Assembly (NCBI GenBank): GCA_029747585.1
Contig: JAPEVF010000511.1
Location: 1 to 32,646, forward strand
Direction: 5' to 3'
DNA from: Pleurotus djamor
Lineage: Eukaryota > Basidiomycota > Agaricomycetes > Agaricales > Pleurotaceae
DNA length: 32,646 nucleotides
Under the pieces are notes generated by a model. It ran no database searches. It was given only the letters and a program-made list of their open reading frames with translations, and had not been told where the DNA came from. Below, piece by piece: positions 19,701-32,002 of the stretch (positions are counted from its first letter, which is position 1; the number at the start of each line of letters is the position of its first letter). The position numbers and the translations under genes were made by a program.

Positions 19701-20028
19701 TCGATATACCAACCCACAAGGCGAAGACGCATCCAACCCCGCTCTCTCTCGAATCCAATTCGACGAGATATCCTCCCCTACGCCTCTCCATGCTTTGGTA
19801 TCTCGTGCCGAGGCGCTCCCCAAAGCAAGCAACCTTTTCGTTGTTACTGGCCGATCCCGTCGCATGGCTGTTGAGGACCATCACAAGGAAGTGAGTGCGT
19901 TGATGGAGGAGTATGGGGTTGTCGCTGCGGAAGTTAGGAAAGCAATTGGAGATGTTGCGACTGCGTGTATGACTTCTGGGTGTTGCTCTGGGATGATTGT
20001 CGTCCAGGCTGCACTTTCGTCGGTATGA
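16774..20028 (+). CDS. kha1: K+/H+ antiporter, CPA2 family (Kha1-type)
   Basis: Exchanges K+ for protons across an endomembrane to set ion and pH balance. Eleven exons: 16774-16836, 16893-16964, 17000-17120, 17178-17192, 17263-17904, 17958-18058, 18108-18156, 18205-18346, 18401-18455, 18523-19560 and 19621-20028; the protein is 901 aa. The membrane half has family hallmarks: MKQPKVISEVLSGIILGP, LNLVANIGLCLFLFLVGLEI, FTGVAYSITAFPVLCRIL, SAGVGNDIVGWVLLALSVAL, GVHAIFGAFIAGLIVPR, LSGLSTDLGLLND, SLMSCKGLVELIVLNVG. The C-terminal half is cytosolic, with Ser/Pro-rich linkers and a universal-stress-like segment (DLSVRVVEHAQAQDSDMIIL). Exon 4 has only 15 nt, and the intron at 18347-18400 begins with GC rather than GT. 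Both are needed to reproduce conserved residues. It converges on the deacetylase gene. Confidence 0.93.
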
Positions 20029-20489
20029 TATTGTAATCCCGTTCACTGTTCACTGTTTCTGTAACGCTTACCATTTACCCTTCGTTCTTGTTATGCTGCA
20101 TACCCGTCCGCATGTTGTTTCCTTGCAGATCACGATTATTCCAACGAACCCTTTGCCATAAAATGTCTCCGTATAATATCATTTTGATCATTCTCCAGAA
20201 TTTGAACGATAAATTGAGAGACTCAGTGACATCTGGTAAGGAGGTTGGAGACGACGAAGTTTCGCTTTCAGTTCATTGGGACGTCCCTGTCTCAACCCAC
20301 CTTCCAACCACTACTCTGTCTGGCCGGTCGATTCGTTTGGTACGATGGAGAGTACTTGAGGGACTCGTTACAAAGTCGTTGCCGGTGCCCCCATTTTCCA
20401 GGAAAACGGTGTAGTAGAGGAGGGATGCGCAACATTAGAAGTTGTTTTATGAAGATCGTCATTCTCCCATTTGCTCTCCTATGTTGGCT
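20029..20489. other. Convergent 3' region between the antiporter and the deacetylase
   Basis: A tail-to-tail interval of 461 bp with no supported gene. It must hold both polyadenylation regions. Confidence 0.5.
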
Positions 20490-22643
20490 CTAAGGCTTTT
20501 GTCCTAATCGCAAGATGACTCTAGGGCCCTTCTTGGCAGGCAGAGCGTCCTCGGGTGCGGATTCGATACTGGTCAAAGAGGACTCATCAGAGCTACCAGA
20601 GTCCTCTGCCAGAGACTCTGCCGTAGAGGTGGCGTTCTTCGTATCCCGTGATGCTGTGGAGCTTGTTTGAGAGGCTTGAGCTGGTGGCTTACGGTCGCGA
20701 AGTTGTCGTGTTGAAGCAGCGACTGGGACTGAAGGACGCGCATTACGCGTGAGTTTAGGTATTTCGGCCTCTAGCGCGGCGAACTGTTCCAAAACATCTG
20801 CAAGCCAAGGTGCTGATGGCGTGGACAACGACGGCCGCCCTCCTCGCTTCTTCTTCGTAGCCTTCTCGATCTACACTGCTTGTGAGTGAATACCAAGGAA
20901 ATTGAATAATGTGCCCGTACTTCGTCGAGGCTTTCAGGACTCCACCACCGTTCATCAACATCAGCAACATCGCCGACTAAACCACAAAGATGCGCCATCG
21001 TACCGCTAATCAAAGCTCGATCGCTATAACCCCCTTCCAGAACGCTGAGGAGACGGCCATGAGCGTATTTATTGCTGAATTCGCGGACATCCTGCGTAAA
21101 TCGACGATAAAAGCCGGTAGGGACTTTGCGGTTGTGGCGCGACATGGAGGTATACTCATGTTCGCAAGCATCGAAGCCACAGCTTGGAAGCCAGTCAATG
21201 AGGGGATTGAATGCAACCAAGGCGGTACGCGTACCTGATAAATATCATGACATCTTCGCCGGGCCCGCCAGTACTATCTAAGAAGTCCTTTGCCTTCTTC
21301 AGGATGCGGTTGTACTGATTCGGGTAGAGGTCCTGCCAGAAATGATCTTCGGATGTATACTCTTCGAGGTGCACATTCTCAATGTATTGTCCGTGGTTCC
21401 CATGGATGGACACAGAAGCAGCCTGGATCAGCGCAAGCTTTCCATCCTAGAACGTTGACGTGAGCTTCTATGTTCCCTTGCTGATGAAGTCGGAAAGCTT
21501 ATGTACCTCGCATGGATAGGAAAGAACATCATGTAAAGATCCGTAGTATACTTTTGGGCCAAGTTTGGCTGACGGTGCGCCTCCTTCTGACTCAAGGGTT
21601 TGTCGGTATGTCTCTTCGTTGATCTGCCAGACAATGGATTGCGTTCCGTTGCCTACACAAGGTGTCAAATCAATCCAATCGAGTGGGTCAGCAGACCTGG
21701 AAATACCGTGATGTAAGTCAATGTCCAATATCACCACTCGATTGATGTTGTGTTGGAGGTGGGCTACAGGTGAGCCAGAATTAAGCAGAGGGTTCAAAGA
21801 GCTTCCTTGACTGAGGAGCTTACCGTGTGCAGCAGCGACGCAGACGTTGTTCACAAAACAGAATCCGGAAGGTGTATCCTCTCCACAATGATGTCCTGGC
21901 GGACGGATCGCGACGAATGCACGCCTGGGTTCCTGAGGATTGAGCACGGAGTCCACAGCTTGACACATCGTCCCAAGAGCTCCCTGGATGGCGTCCACAG
22001 AGCCAGGACATACTCATGTGAAGGTCAGATTTTATCGAGGGGTCAAAGTGAAACTAAACTTACAGTAAAGATCGCCTTGTGAAAGGCCGTCCGGTATTTC
22101 AGATTGTCCATTTGCAATCTTTGCCCGACTATCTTTGACCCAAGAAAGCAGATTTTCCAAGTATTTGTCACCTTCTATATCTCCGTGAACAAACTTGATG
22201 GCAGGGTGGTTCAGAAGTTCTGCGGTAGCCGTGCTATGCACAACGCGAAGTACTTGGGCGCGAGTTGAGCTGATATTGATACGCTCAAAGGCGTTCACTA
22301 AGTCAGAGTCGTCTTCCCCCCTGGTTGTCGCGAGAGACTCCGCAAGGCGAGACAAAGCTGAAGCGAGACCGACGGTGACTGCTCGAAGTCGTTCGGGGCG
22401 TTCAACAATCAAGGACGTATCCTTCGAACGTATGTATCGATGATCATAGCATGATGCCTGAAGGAAAACCGATGCAGATGCCATCATTCCAAGGGCCGAG
22501 TATGTGTTCTGTATTCTTTGCCAATTTGTTGCCAGTGGTAGTTGCTAAAACAAATGCTGTGCGCGGGAGTTGTTTGGTACGCGGCGTCACCAGTCGACCC
22601 TTACTTCCCTTTCACCGTCGTCATCGTCGTCCACGTCGCCCAT
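20490..22643 (-). CDS. hos3: Histone deacetylase, Hos3-type
   Basis: Zinc-dependent removal of acetyl groups from lysines of histones or other proteins. Eight exons: 22643-22605, 22508-22064, 22012-21824, 21763-21707, 21652-21507, 21446-21235, 21182-20921 and 20870-20490; the protein is 576 aa. The start IRSKDTSLIVERPERLRAV and LYLCPGSVDAIQGALG are typical of Hos3. Catalytic elements are RPPGHHCGED (His202/203), VVILDIDLHHG (zinc ligands Asp240 and His242), ISCGFDACEHE (Asp367) and LEGGYSDRALISG (catalytic-site Tyr). The last 100 residues are Ser/Thr/Lys-rich and probably disordered. Exon 1 encodes a short acidic leader (MGDVDDDDDGERE). It is phase-consistent but less certain, and an internal start at 22487 is possible. 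The gene shares a 53-bp divergent promoter with the palmitoyltransferase gene. Confidence 0.92.
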
Positions 22644-22696
22644 GAACTTTACTTTCTGTTAGCCTTTTTGCCTTGACTAGTCTGTAATACCTTTCA
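22644..22696. promoter_or_regulatory. 53-bp divergent promoter between hos3 and the DHHC gene
   Basis: Distance between the two ATGs (22643 minus, 22697 plus) if the short acidic first exon of hos3 is right; 209 bp if translation starts at 22487. The stretch is T/C-rich on the plus strand, with no clear TATA. Confidence 0.45.
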
Positions 22697-24193
22697 ATGC
22701 CTCTCGTTACTCTCGACTTCCAAGATGCTTCAACTCGCACACTCTCTCCGGTCGTCCCTCGCGACCTCGACGCTCCCAAAAAGACCCTGATACACTATCT
22801 GCCACTCTGCGGTGAGCGTCGTACAATCTCGCTTCATCTTTATTTGCGCTCTGATGCATAAAAATGCAAATTGTATACCCCATCACCCTGGTTCCATGAT
22901 GTATAGGCACCGTCTTCCTTCTAGTGGCACCGCACCCCTCGATTATCTATGTTCTCGTCAAATATCACCTTCTTACGCGCCAAGACACCTTTCAATTCCT
23001 TGGGCATCTATTCGTTTTGTATTGCTTGACGTTCTTGACGTTTTCTTCCTTAATTGTATGTCTCGCACGGGACCCAGGACCAGTCGACTTTCACAGCAAT
23101 GGAGCCGATAGTCGCAGCGGGAATGGAGGGGACGATGACGGAGAGGACCTGAGGGAAGCCTTGATGTCGTCGCCGGATGATGATTTCAACGGTCCAGCAA
23201 AGTGGTGTAGGATATGCTGGGCGCCCAAACCTGAACGCACGCACCACTGTTCGCAGTGTGGGCGATGCGTTTTGAAGATGGGTACGCTCTCTTCTCTCAT
23301 TTCATCGCTTCAAAGTCGGCTCATAGGAACACTCTTTGTAGACCATCATTGCCCCTGGCTTGGTGCTCGATGCATAGTGAGCTATTCATTCGTTGTTCGT
23401 TTTCGTGTATTGACCAGGTTCGGCGCAGGGGCACCGAACATACCCCGCTTTCGTCCACTTCCTAACTGGTGTCACGCTGTTCTCAGCCTACCTTGCTTTA
23501 ATCAATGGTCAAGCCCTCTGGTATGCTTTCAACCATGTGTTGATCATTGTACGTTCGACCACTTTCCTTTCCCACTCCAGACCTGACGTCGAAATAGGAC
23601 GAAACTGTATACCTTCACGAACTGAGCCTCTTCTTCGCCGGCTTAGTCTTTGGACTGGTCATTGGATCATTCCTTGCCTACCATCTCTATTTAATATCGT
23701 AAGTGCTACCTTCGAAAATACTCCCTTCTCCACCTCTCCTTACTAATTTCAATATCCCTTGCTTCTCCATGCAGAACGAACCAAACAACACTTGAGAACA
23801 TATCGCACTTTTTTCTCCTCCGATACCTCCCTCCACTCCCTCGCTCCACAAACGATGGGCATAGTGTTCATTCACTCTCAGACCCGCCAATGGAGCACGA
23901 GCTTTCTTACGCTCAACGTTGTTTGGTAAAGGATGCACATAGTGCGATCAAGCTATACGATGTTGGCTTGAAGCGCAATTGGGCCCAAGTGTTTGGGTGG
24001 AAGCATAAATGGGGTTGGGTAGCACGTTTGCTTTATGGAGGTGGAAGGTAAGTATAGCTTTCTTCGCAGAAGGCCCGTCAACCTAATACCCCCTAGTATT
24101 GGCGATGGAAGAACGTTCGCTCGGAATCCTCGTGCAGATGAGATGCTCAGCACTCTGGCCGTTGAATTGGTAAAGGCGGGCAAGGAGAGATAA
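22697..24193 (+). CDS. DHHC palmitoyltransferase (Pfa3-like)
   Basis: Attaches palmitate to cysteines of membrane-associated proteins. Seven exons: 22697-22811, 22907-23281, 23342-23376, 23429-23548, 23598-23698, 23775-24047 and 24097-24193; the protein is 371 aa. Two N-terminal membrane segments come first (about residues 38-95), then the ARDPGP (DPG) motif. The cysteine-rich domain reads WCRICWAPKPERTHHC, then CSQCGRCVLKM, with the catalytic DHHCPWLG at residues 164-171. Two more membrane segments follow (HFLTGVTLFSAYLALI and LFFAGLVFGLVIGSFLAYHL). Exon 3 is 35 nt and carries the DHHC heart. The C-terminal SIGDGRTFARNPRADEM fits the aromatic PaCCT region. The GHRTYPAFVHFL sequence resembles vacuolar Pfa3 enzymes; that finer assignment is tentative. 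Confidence 0.93.
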
Positions 24194-25154
24194 CGACAAG
24201 TCTACGTTTGGCACGAACTGGGTTTATTACGCCCGACATTTTCACATCTATATTCTAAAGGGACACTTTTCAACTGCTTTCACATATTGTTATTATCTGG
24301 CTTACACTCCTCTCTAACTCATTAGAGTATCTATCTAATCAAACTTCTGTGCTGTCGAATGGATTGCATGGCGATTGCGCAAGATGACGCGAAGCATCCT
24401 GGGGAAGTATATAATACTTCCAAGGTTAGTCTCTCGATCAACCCTCTCTCCGTTGCTTCATTGCCTCGANTCCCCTTGCTACCCATCTCATCGGACCTTT
24501 CCCGAGTTCTTTCACTTATCTATACCCCAAGTGATGCCCCTATCATGGCGTGCTTGGTCACGCTAATGGCGTACTGCGCCTGCCCGACCTATCGACATTC
24601 ACCTCTTTGTCAATTCGGTGCCAGTCATGGNCCTTTCATCAATTTCGTCGGGCNTCCCGGGTTGGTGGCGTAGGGGTTGTGTCAACTGCGAACTGCTTCT
24701 CAGGTCCGTATTCGCGTTTGTCATCCTTCGCGAAGATCTCACATGATATCAGATACTCGTCCTAGGCCTTTTTGACGAGAGAATGATGCTGCTTCTGACG
24801 GCAGCACCAGGNCATGACGAAGGTTTACGAATACCCCAGAATAGCCATGGAAAATTANCTCTTGGTGACCGTATGGNTACACATTCNTGNNNNANTNTGN
24901 NTNNNCACCCTATTTGTCAGGTGCGGCTGAGATCCACCGAACCAGTGCTTACACCTGAACGTTTCGACGCCAACGTTCGGGCCTGATGTCATGCCGGGAT
25001 ATCCTTTTCAATCCACACATGTATAGCGCTGCAATAGAGTATTAGTTGATTCTTAAAGAACGTGTTCGGCGGACACCCTTTCTCTCTCNACTNCTCTCTC
25101 TTATAAGGGCCCTTCCATCTTCCACCTCTTGACTCCACTGCTACGTCTCCNATC
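24194..25154. other. Unassigned 960-bp stretch with a dense N cluster (24470-24906)
   Basis: Frames such as 24359-24673 and 24550-24765 are open but show no domain. The Ns prevent a clear reading. The last 80 bp are the CT-rich core promoter of the ergothioneine gene, including TATAAG at 25102-25107. Confidence 0.45.
25102..25107 (+). promoter_or_regulatory. TATA element of egt1
   Basis: TTATAAGGG, 48 bp before the ATG at 25155, preceded by a CTCTCTC pyrimidine run usual in fungal core promoters. Confidence 0.5.
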
Positions 25155-28100
25155 ATGACCGCTCAGATTTTAGATGCGCAGACACTCAATCATACGAGGG
25201 TGCAAGACCTCTCCGCAGATCTCTCCCAGCAGCTTGCCGATGGCCTCAGTCGTCCTGCCGGACAGAAGGAAATGCCTACGGTTCTGCTTTACGATGAACG
25301 AGGCTTGAGGTTGTACGACGATATTACGACCCACGTCNCCGAATATTATCTNTTCGGCGCCGAGGAGGAGATCCTCAAGNACAANGCCGACGAAATCATN
25401 CATGCCATGCACCCTGGNGTNCAAGTCCCTGANGACGAGACCGTGTTGGAACTCGGCGCAGGGTACGTGGTTATCTGCTTCCAAAGAGGTCGTGTTTACC
25501 CACAACCNCTCCATTTANNTAGATCCCTCAGAAAGACTTCCCAGATCCTCGCTGGTCTNTCTCGCNTAGTCCCATCTACTTGCGAAACCGCTCCCATCAC
25601 CTACTACGCCCTTGACCTCGAACACNGAGAACTNCAACGCTGCCTCGACTCGATCTCTAACTCCAGCGTAGGAAAGATGCTTCAAGGCAAGGTCGACACC
25701 AAGGGTCTCTGCGGCACCTACGAAGATGGCCTCAAATTCATTGAATCAGCTGGATACTCTCCAACATCCCCACTGTCGAGCGACTTGCCTTCCGGTGGAT
25801 CGGATCCCTTCCCAGGACGAATCAGGCGTTCGAGTTCGAGCTCTGGATCCGTGAATAGTGCATCATCTTCATCATCGGCTCCTCCCCCTTCCACCCCAAC
25901 CTCCCGATCTGGATCGAACAACCCCCTGCACATCCTATTTTTAGGGTCCTCCTTAGGCAACTTCGGTCGCAGCGAAAGTGTCAAATTCTTGCAGTCTCTT
26001 CCATTGCGTCCGGGATCGGGTGATACCCTCCTGATTGGCCTGGATCACGATAATGATAAGGCACTGATTGAAGAGGCGTACAACGACCGCATGGGGTACA
26101 CAAAGCGCTTCATCATGAATGGCTTGAGAGCAGCTGGGAGAGCTTTGGGCGATGAGAAGATGTTTGATGAAGACAAATGGGAATACGTGAACCAGTATAA
26201 CGAAGCGGAGAGTGAGTGTTGTCAGTTAAATTTGGGGACTGTCTGATGACCTTTCCCCATTACCAGGGCGTCACGAAGCTTACTACAAATCGAAGTCCAA
26301 CCAGACGTTCAAAGACCCCAATTCCCTTGGACACTACGACTTCCTCAAAGACGAACTCGTCAAAATCGAGGTATCTTATAAGGTATGGATGCCTTCTTGT
26401 CACAACTCCGCGTCATGTCCATTTACCCTCCTCCTCCTCCCTAGTACTCAGATAGAGATGCCTACAGTCTCTTCACTGATTCGGGTCTTCGCCCAATTCA
26501 GCGCTGGACCGACAGCGCTACTCAGTACTCACTCTGGCTGGTTGAACGCCCCCCTTTTATGTTCCCTCTCCTCAAATCCCCAGTCACTTTCAATGGGCTC
26601 GGGGAAATGGTCCCAAACGCTCCCATCTCTTCAACTCCTTTCGGCGTTCCTTCCCCCCAAGAATGGGCAAATCTCTGGGCAGCATGGGACTTTGTTACCC
26701 TAAAGATGATCCCTCCGTCGATGCTCTTTGTAAAACCGATCCATCTCCGACACATCTGCCTTTTCTACTTTGGCCATATCCCAACGTTCCTAGATATTCA
26801 TCTCAGTCGATTGCTCAACGAACCTCACACTGAGCCCGAGAATTTCAAGGTTGGCACTCTTCCTTCCGTCCACGATTCATCTATATTTAATTCAGCCCAC
26901 AGGAAATATTTGAGGTAAGAACCATTCCGACGCACTTCTCGCCTTAGCCCTCATGCTTGAATAGCGCGGCATCGACCCCAATGTTGACAACCCCGAGGAA
27001 TGTCATGTAAGTGGGAATTTTCCAATACAAAATCGATGCTCACATCAGAACTTCGTAGCCGCACTCTGAGGTACCTCAGAAGGATGAAGATTGGCCATCG
27101 CTTCAAGATATTCTTCAGTTCCAATCTCGTGTCAGAGAGAGGCTCTTAAACCTCTACAGTGATATATCCAGCGGTAGAATCGCGTTGACGCGTACCATCG
27201 GCCGAGTCTTGTTCATGGTCTTAGAGCACGAAGCCTTCCATCTGGAGGTGAGCTGCTGAACGACTCAATTTCATTTTTGCGCCCTTCTGATTCAGATTCA
27301 CAACAGACTCTCTTGTACATGCTTCTACAGGTGGCTGGAAATGGCACCATCCCTCCCACAGGATTTACCCCTCCGCCATGGAAGTCCCTCGCCGCCAACT
27401 GGAGCTCTGCTCCAAAACTTTCAGAAAGTACGACGGTCCTCGGTCCCGAGACTATCTCTCTCGGCATTGACGATTCAGAAGATCAAGACAAGCTGCATGG
27501 GACCGATGTGAATGACCATGTTTTTGGTTGGGACAATGAGAGCCCCAGGCGAGAAGTTCATGTCGCACAGTTCAGGATTGAATGGAGAGCCGTGACCAAC
27601 GGTCAATTCTTCCAATTCTATCAAGATCATAAGGAGGACAAGAACGTTCATTTCCCAGCTAGCTGGGTGGAGAAGGACGGTGAAACCATGGTACGTCCCC
27701 TTGCAGGACGGTTCAGACTGTAATGATGTTCAACGCATTGTCTAGGTTCGAACTCTATATGGTCCTGTCCACATGAATATAGCACAAGATTGGCCAGTTG
27801 TAACATCGTATGACAATCTATCCGCCTACGCCGTCGTCAAAGGAGGTAGACTACCCACCGAGCCTGAGCTTCGTCTTTTCTATGACAAGTTCGAGAGCGG
27901 ATACGAAGGCGGTGCTAACGTTGGTTTCCGCAACTGGCACCCTGTCCCGTAAGTATCTGAGCTGTCTTCCAGAGGCATATCTGGTTTACTGAGCACGTCG
28001 ATCTAGCGCAACAATGGGCGGGGCTACAAACGGTGGCAAAGGGCACAATGGTGGAGTTTGGGAATGGACCTCGACAGTCCTTGAGAAACATGATGGATTC

Positions 28101-28333
28101 GTTCCTTCCGAACGCTATCCTGGCTTCACGGCCGATTTCTTCGATGGATGCCATAACATAATTGTAAGTCTGTTCATTCGGAGGCAGCGCCCAGGGAGTT
28201 CATTCATTCTTCTTAGCTGGGAGGCTCTTACGCCAACATCCCTCGGATGACCGAAAGGCGTAGCCTTCGCAATTGGTATCAGCGCAACTACCCTTATGCT
28301 TGGACTGGAGGTCGAATCGTCTATGACTTGTAG
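25155..28333 (+). CDS. egt1: Egt1, ergothioneine biosynthesis enzyme (methyltransferase + DinB + sulfoxide synthase)
   Basis: Makes ergothioneine: trimethylates histidine to hercynine (EgtD part), then links it to cysteine (EgtB part) to form hercynylcysteine sulfoxide. Eleven exons: 25155-25462, 25523-26211, 26267-26382, 26445-26849, 26903-26914, 26965-27006, 27059-27247, 27307-27690, 27746-27948, 28007-28163 and 28217-28333; the protein is 873 aa. Methyltransferase signs are YDERGLRLYDDIT, VLELGAG (about 97-103), YYALDLEH and LFLGSSLGNFGRSES. The DinB part has KPIHLRHICLFYFGHIPTF, then HEAFHLE (HxxxHxE iron ligands His581, His585, Glu587). The C-terminal FGE-sulfatase fold ends LGGSYANIPRMTERRSLRNW. 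A Ser/Pro-rich insertion (about residues 200-240) sits inside the methyltransferase. Exon 5 is 12 nt. Several Ns in the first two exons hide single residues only. Confidence 0.95.
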
Positions 28334-28498
28334 GTGAATTATGTATCAAACCGCTATTATCATGTAAAATAGGATACGGAAAGAGTGACTGAGATATGCA
28401 AACTGCGAGTTATCGTGGATGAGGGACGTCGAGATGGACGGATGGCAGGCGCAAATAGATTATCGAGAAGCGCTATTTCCGAGGATGGTATTATGGGC

Positions 28499-31400
28499 TT
28501 ACAACCCGGGGATATCCACCTCCATTGTATTCACAGTGCTCTCGTCGTCATCGCCTTCGTCGAGCGAGTCTGCGAGGCACTGTTCGATGGCGCGCATGTA
28601 GTGCCCGAGTTTCCACATATCCCCGATTTTGATGGACGCGTGGTCAAAGGCTAGAGCGATGACAGGTTCTTTGGCCCGAGCGTTGTCACCAGTCTTCTTT
28701 GAAGGAGACGATGACCGTGCGTCTGGCGGTAGCTTGGGATATCTCGCAGAAAAGTGGGTCAAAAGGATATTCTCTGCCCCCATGCTGTGCCAAATCAGAT
28801 CAGGGGCCACGATTGGTTATTGCAAAAAGACAAACCTCTTGCCAATCCCCACAGCCTGACCGTAAGTGCTATGTGCCTTCTTGCGGGCCATTTCTTCCTG
28901 ATCGTCTGCCATGGTAGCTTCATGGATAAGGAGAGTAGCACCTCTCCCAGCCCAGACTAGGTTCTGAGTCGGTTGGGTATCGCCAGAAAAACTGATTTAA
29001 GGGATAAGCAAGACGGACAATCATACATATATAGGCCGGGCATCTTACACGATAGACCAACCGTCTTTGTGCTTGATCACAGCTCCGTAACAGCGAGCAC
29101 GGTGGTACACATCCACGGTTCTGAAGCTCTCAAGGCCCATTGCTTGACACATATCCGCCGCAGCGTCCCGGGACCTGNAAAAAAATTGAGCGAGAGACAT
29201 CCGAAAATTGGACGGAACCAACACGTCTATATCCGTCCATGGTTCATCTCCTCCAAGTTGCCACATCCCGGTAGTTTGGTAGGAAGTAGGTCTCTTCCAA
29301 TGAAGACTCTCCGAAAGGACAGTTACTACGCCGCTCGAGGATGCATCATACAATCCAAGATCTTCAAGGTCGGAGAGTTCGCGTAAGTAAACATGCGCAG
29401 CCCGTAGAGCAACTAAGTAAAGAGGCTGAGTTGGCGGAGGATCTAGCTATATGTGCATGAAGCTCGTCAACATGGACACAATCCCCTCAAAAGGCATTGC
29501 CCACCTGTCTGCGCTTTGCAAGAATTTTCGCAACACCCATATGGTGGTCGCCATGTAGATGGCTGATATATATACACCTGAGGTCTCTCAAGAAAGCATC
29601 CACATTAGCAAAGCCATGCCTGGCGTCGCCATGATCAGTCCCGGGGGCGCCGAATAAGCGTACGAGCTGACCCCAAGTCCCTTCTCCAGCATCAAGGAGT
29701 ATGCTACCCCAACTGGGTATTTGGACGAGCGTGGAGGAGACTAAAAGGCTACGTGGGTCACAAGGCACGCGTAAACCGAGGAGTATAACGTACCATTGCG
29801 ATATTTTGTGGGAAGGGCACTACCAGTACCTAGCGGTGTGATTGTGACGTCTCGACCGCGCTCAGTCCCAGGACCAGCAGCCCCACTGCCTAGGAATCCG
29901 TCGATCTTAGATTTGGCAACCTTGAAGGCTTCTGTCGTTGACGGTGGGATGACTATGGGGGTTTCGGATTCTACAGCCGGATGGAAGCGGTCGTGCGCGG
30001 GTAGGTCCGTGGAGGAGTATATGGCATCAACAGCAGGCGGAGCGAACGGACGCATTTTGATTGCGAGATTCGATTGTAATAGCATGGTCTTGCTGGGTAA
30101 ATTAGGCAACGCTGAAATTCGTTTAGCACTGCCGAGGTTTGCTGCGTGGGGGGCGACTTACTTGAAATCTGTTCCTTAGGTTTCAGGTCAAATTTGGGCA
30201 GCGGGAACACTTCAGAGTCCAGTTGATGCAGTCGGAGTTGATTGAAGGCAACGCTGGTAAAGGTGACTGGATCGGGGAGATGATTTTTCGATGCAACCAA
30301 ATGCTAATTCATAAATATTAGCGGAAGTAGTTAAACAGAGATGAGTATGGGTGTTCAGTACATGTACGTCTGAGGCGAATCCGTGCATGAAGTCCTGATA
30401 ACGTTTGTCTTCAAGGACACCAGCGCCGCAAAGATGAAACACGGTTCGAACAGTATAGTCTTGCTTGTCTTCTTCGCGTTGAGAGCGGAATTTGGCATAC
30501 GACGGTGACTCGGTAAATGCTGACACGAGCGAAGGAATGTATGCTGGCGAGGGGATATCCAAGATTATTAGGACCTACGGGAAAGTTGGTACAAACTTGT
30601 GTTGACAATAAAGGAGCTTACCCCGGGACTCTCACTCTCTCCGACACATTCTTCTGGACGAACCGTTCTTGACTCGACTGTGTCACCAACTTTGACATCG
30701 AAGGTGACTGTCTCGCCTTTCGTGAGGCGTCCGCGAAGCCGCCCGAAGGGAACGCCAAGAGCTTCAGCGCGTTTGACATCAAATTTACCTCGGATACGGG
30801 GTCCTGCTATGATATACGCAAGTGTAGGAGGGGTAGATAGTCTTGCAGATGGTGCGCTTGGGTAGGCGGATTCGTACGAGAAGCGCGGTAGCTGTTGGTG
30901 AAACCCGCGTGGAAGTTGTGTTCGCTTGTAGACATCTATCTGCGAAGGAGTCTAGTTAACCCTGAGTCGAGGGAATGAAGACAATACTGACGGAATCTGG
31001 GACATTGGACGGTCCTTCTCCAAGGTTGTTGTTTCTATTCTTCCCTTTATTTTGAGCCTGCTGAGCAGGGAGCTTTTTTGATCCTGGAAACATAGTGTTA
31101 ATTATTAGCTTAAGATACTTATTTACATCTTGTGCAGCACCCCGAGAGGGGCTAGGACTGGGAGAACGGGTGGTCTTCTTAGAGGGAGAGGCGACGCGAG
31201 GTTTTTTCATCTGTGCTGGTGGCGAAGAATCGCGTTTACGCTTCAACAAGGGATCATCGGACGTAGCAAAGATGGGGATCCCGAAGACGGTGACGTTGTT
31301 ATCTTTGTATATATGCTCATTTGTTTGGAGGGCAGAGGATTCGATGATTTCCACTGGCATAGAATCCCTTGTCAAGTCAGATAGAGATATCAAACGACGC

Positions 31401-31777
31401 CTTCAGCAAACTCACCTGTAAGTATAAGATCTCATTGCGGCCACGAAATGCGACATTCCCGGCGGGCCAATAATATCAAGCTTCGGAATGGTCGCGTCTG
31501 CAAGAGTCATCAACAAGCCTTGATACCCGATGAGTACATTGAAGAACGTTCTAATGTCGATGTCCGGTTACCCACCTGCAAGCCCACTTGCCCGTTCCGT
31601 TCCAGCAGAAGTAAAGAAGAGACCCTTTGTTTTCTTCCAATTCCTGCGACTCTGAAGGAATGCGCGATTTGTGTTTTCGCCAACATTGAAGATGTACTTT
31701 GCCGAGTCAAAAGTGACAACGATAGTGGGTTGAGTGTCGGAGGAGAGCGTGGAGAGAACACTCGCAGACCAATCCAT
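28499..31777 (-). CDS. trz1: tRNase Z, long form (3' pre-tRNA endonuclease)
   Basis: Removes 3' trailers from pre-tRNA, in nucleus and mitochondria in other eukaryotes. Eleven exons: 31777-31576, 31518-31416, 31367-30992, 30939-30622, 30574-30362, 30303-30162, 30111-29794, 29740-29505, 29446-29049, 28991-28836 and 28784-28499; the protein is 915 aa. The N half matches the inactive beta-lactamase-like part (TIVVTFDSAKYIFN, FFTSAGTERASGLAG, GPAGMSHFV), with a Ser/Lys-rich insert. The C half has LLDAGEGTWGQL, the His-motif SHLHGDHHMG (His618, His620, Asp622, His623), FSGDT (Asp773), IHEATM (His792) and LLTHFSARYPK (His831). One N (29178) falls in a run of T and costs a single residue. No obvious mitochondrial presequence. 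It is tail-to-tail with egt1, with 165 bp between stops. Confidence 0.95.
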
Positions 31778-32002
31778 AGATCTAGCGTTATAAGACCTAG
31801 AAAGGATTCCAAAAGGTCGCTGACACAGAGCGCGTCGACGCCACGCTGCGAGGATGGGTGTGGCCAGTGCGTCAAAGTTGACGAGCTTGGCGGAACAAAT
31901 TCAAGCTACCGCAAGGCGCTAACAGGCGCTAAGCAAGACAAGGTCATGGAAGTTGTCTATACTGCTCTAAAGTCTGCCTCTACATGTGCGTATTCTATGT
32001 TA

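Noticed and set aside
31095..31140. Intron with GTAAAT donor in tRNase Z
   Set aside because: Would shift the frame; reading through keeps a sensible linker and the next junction in phase.
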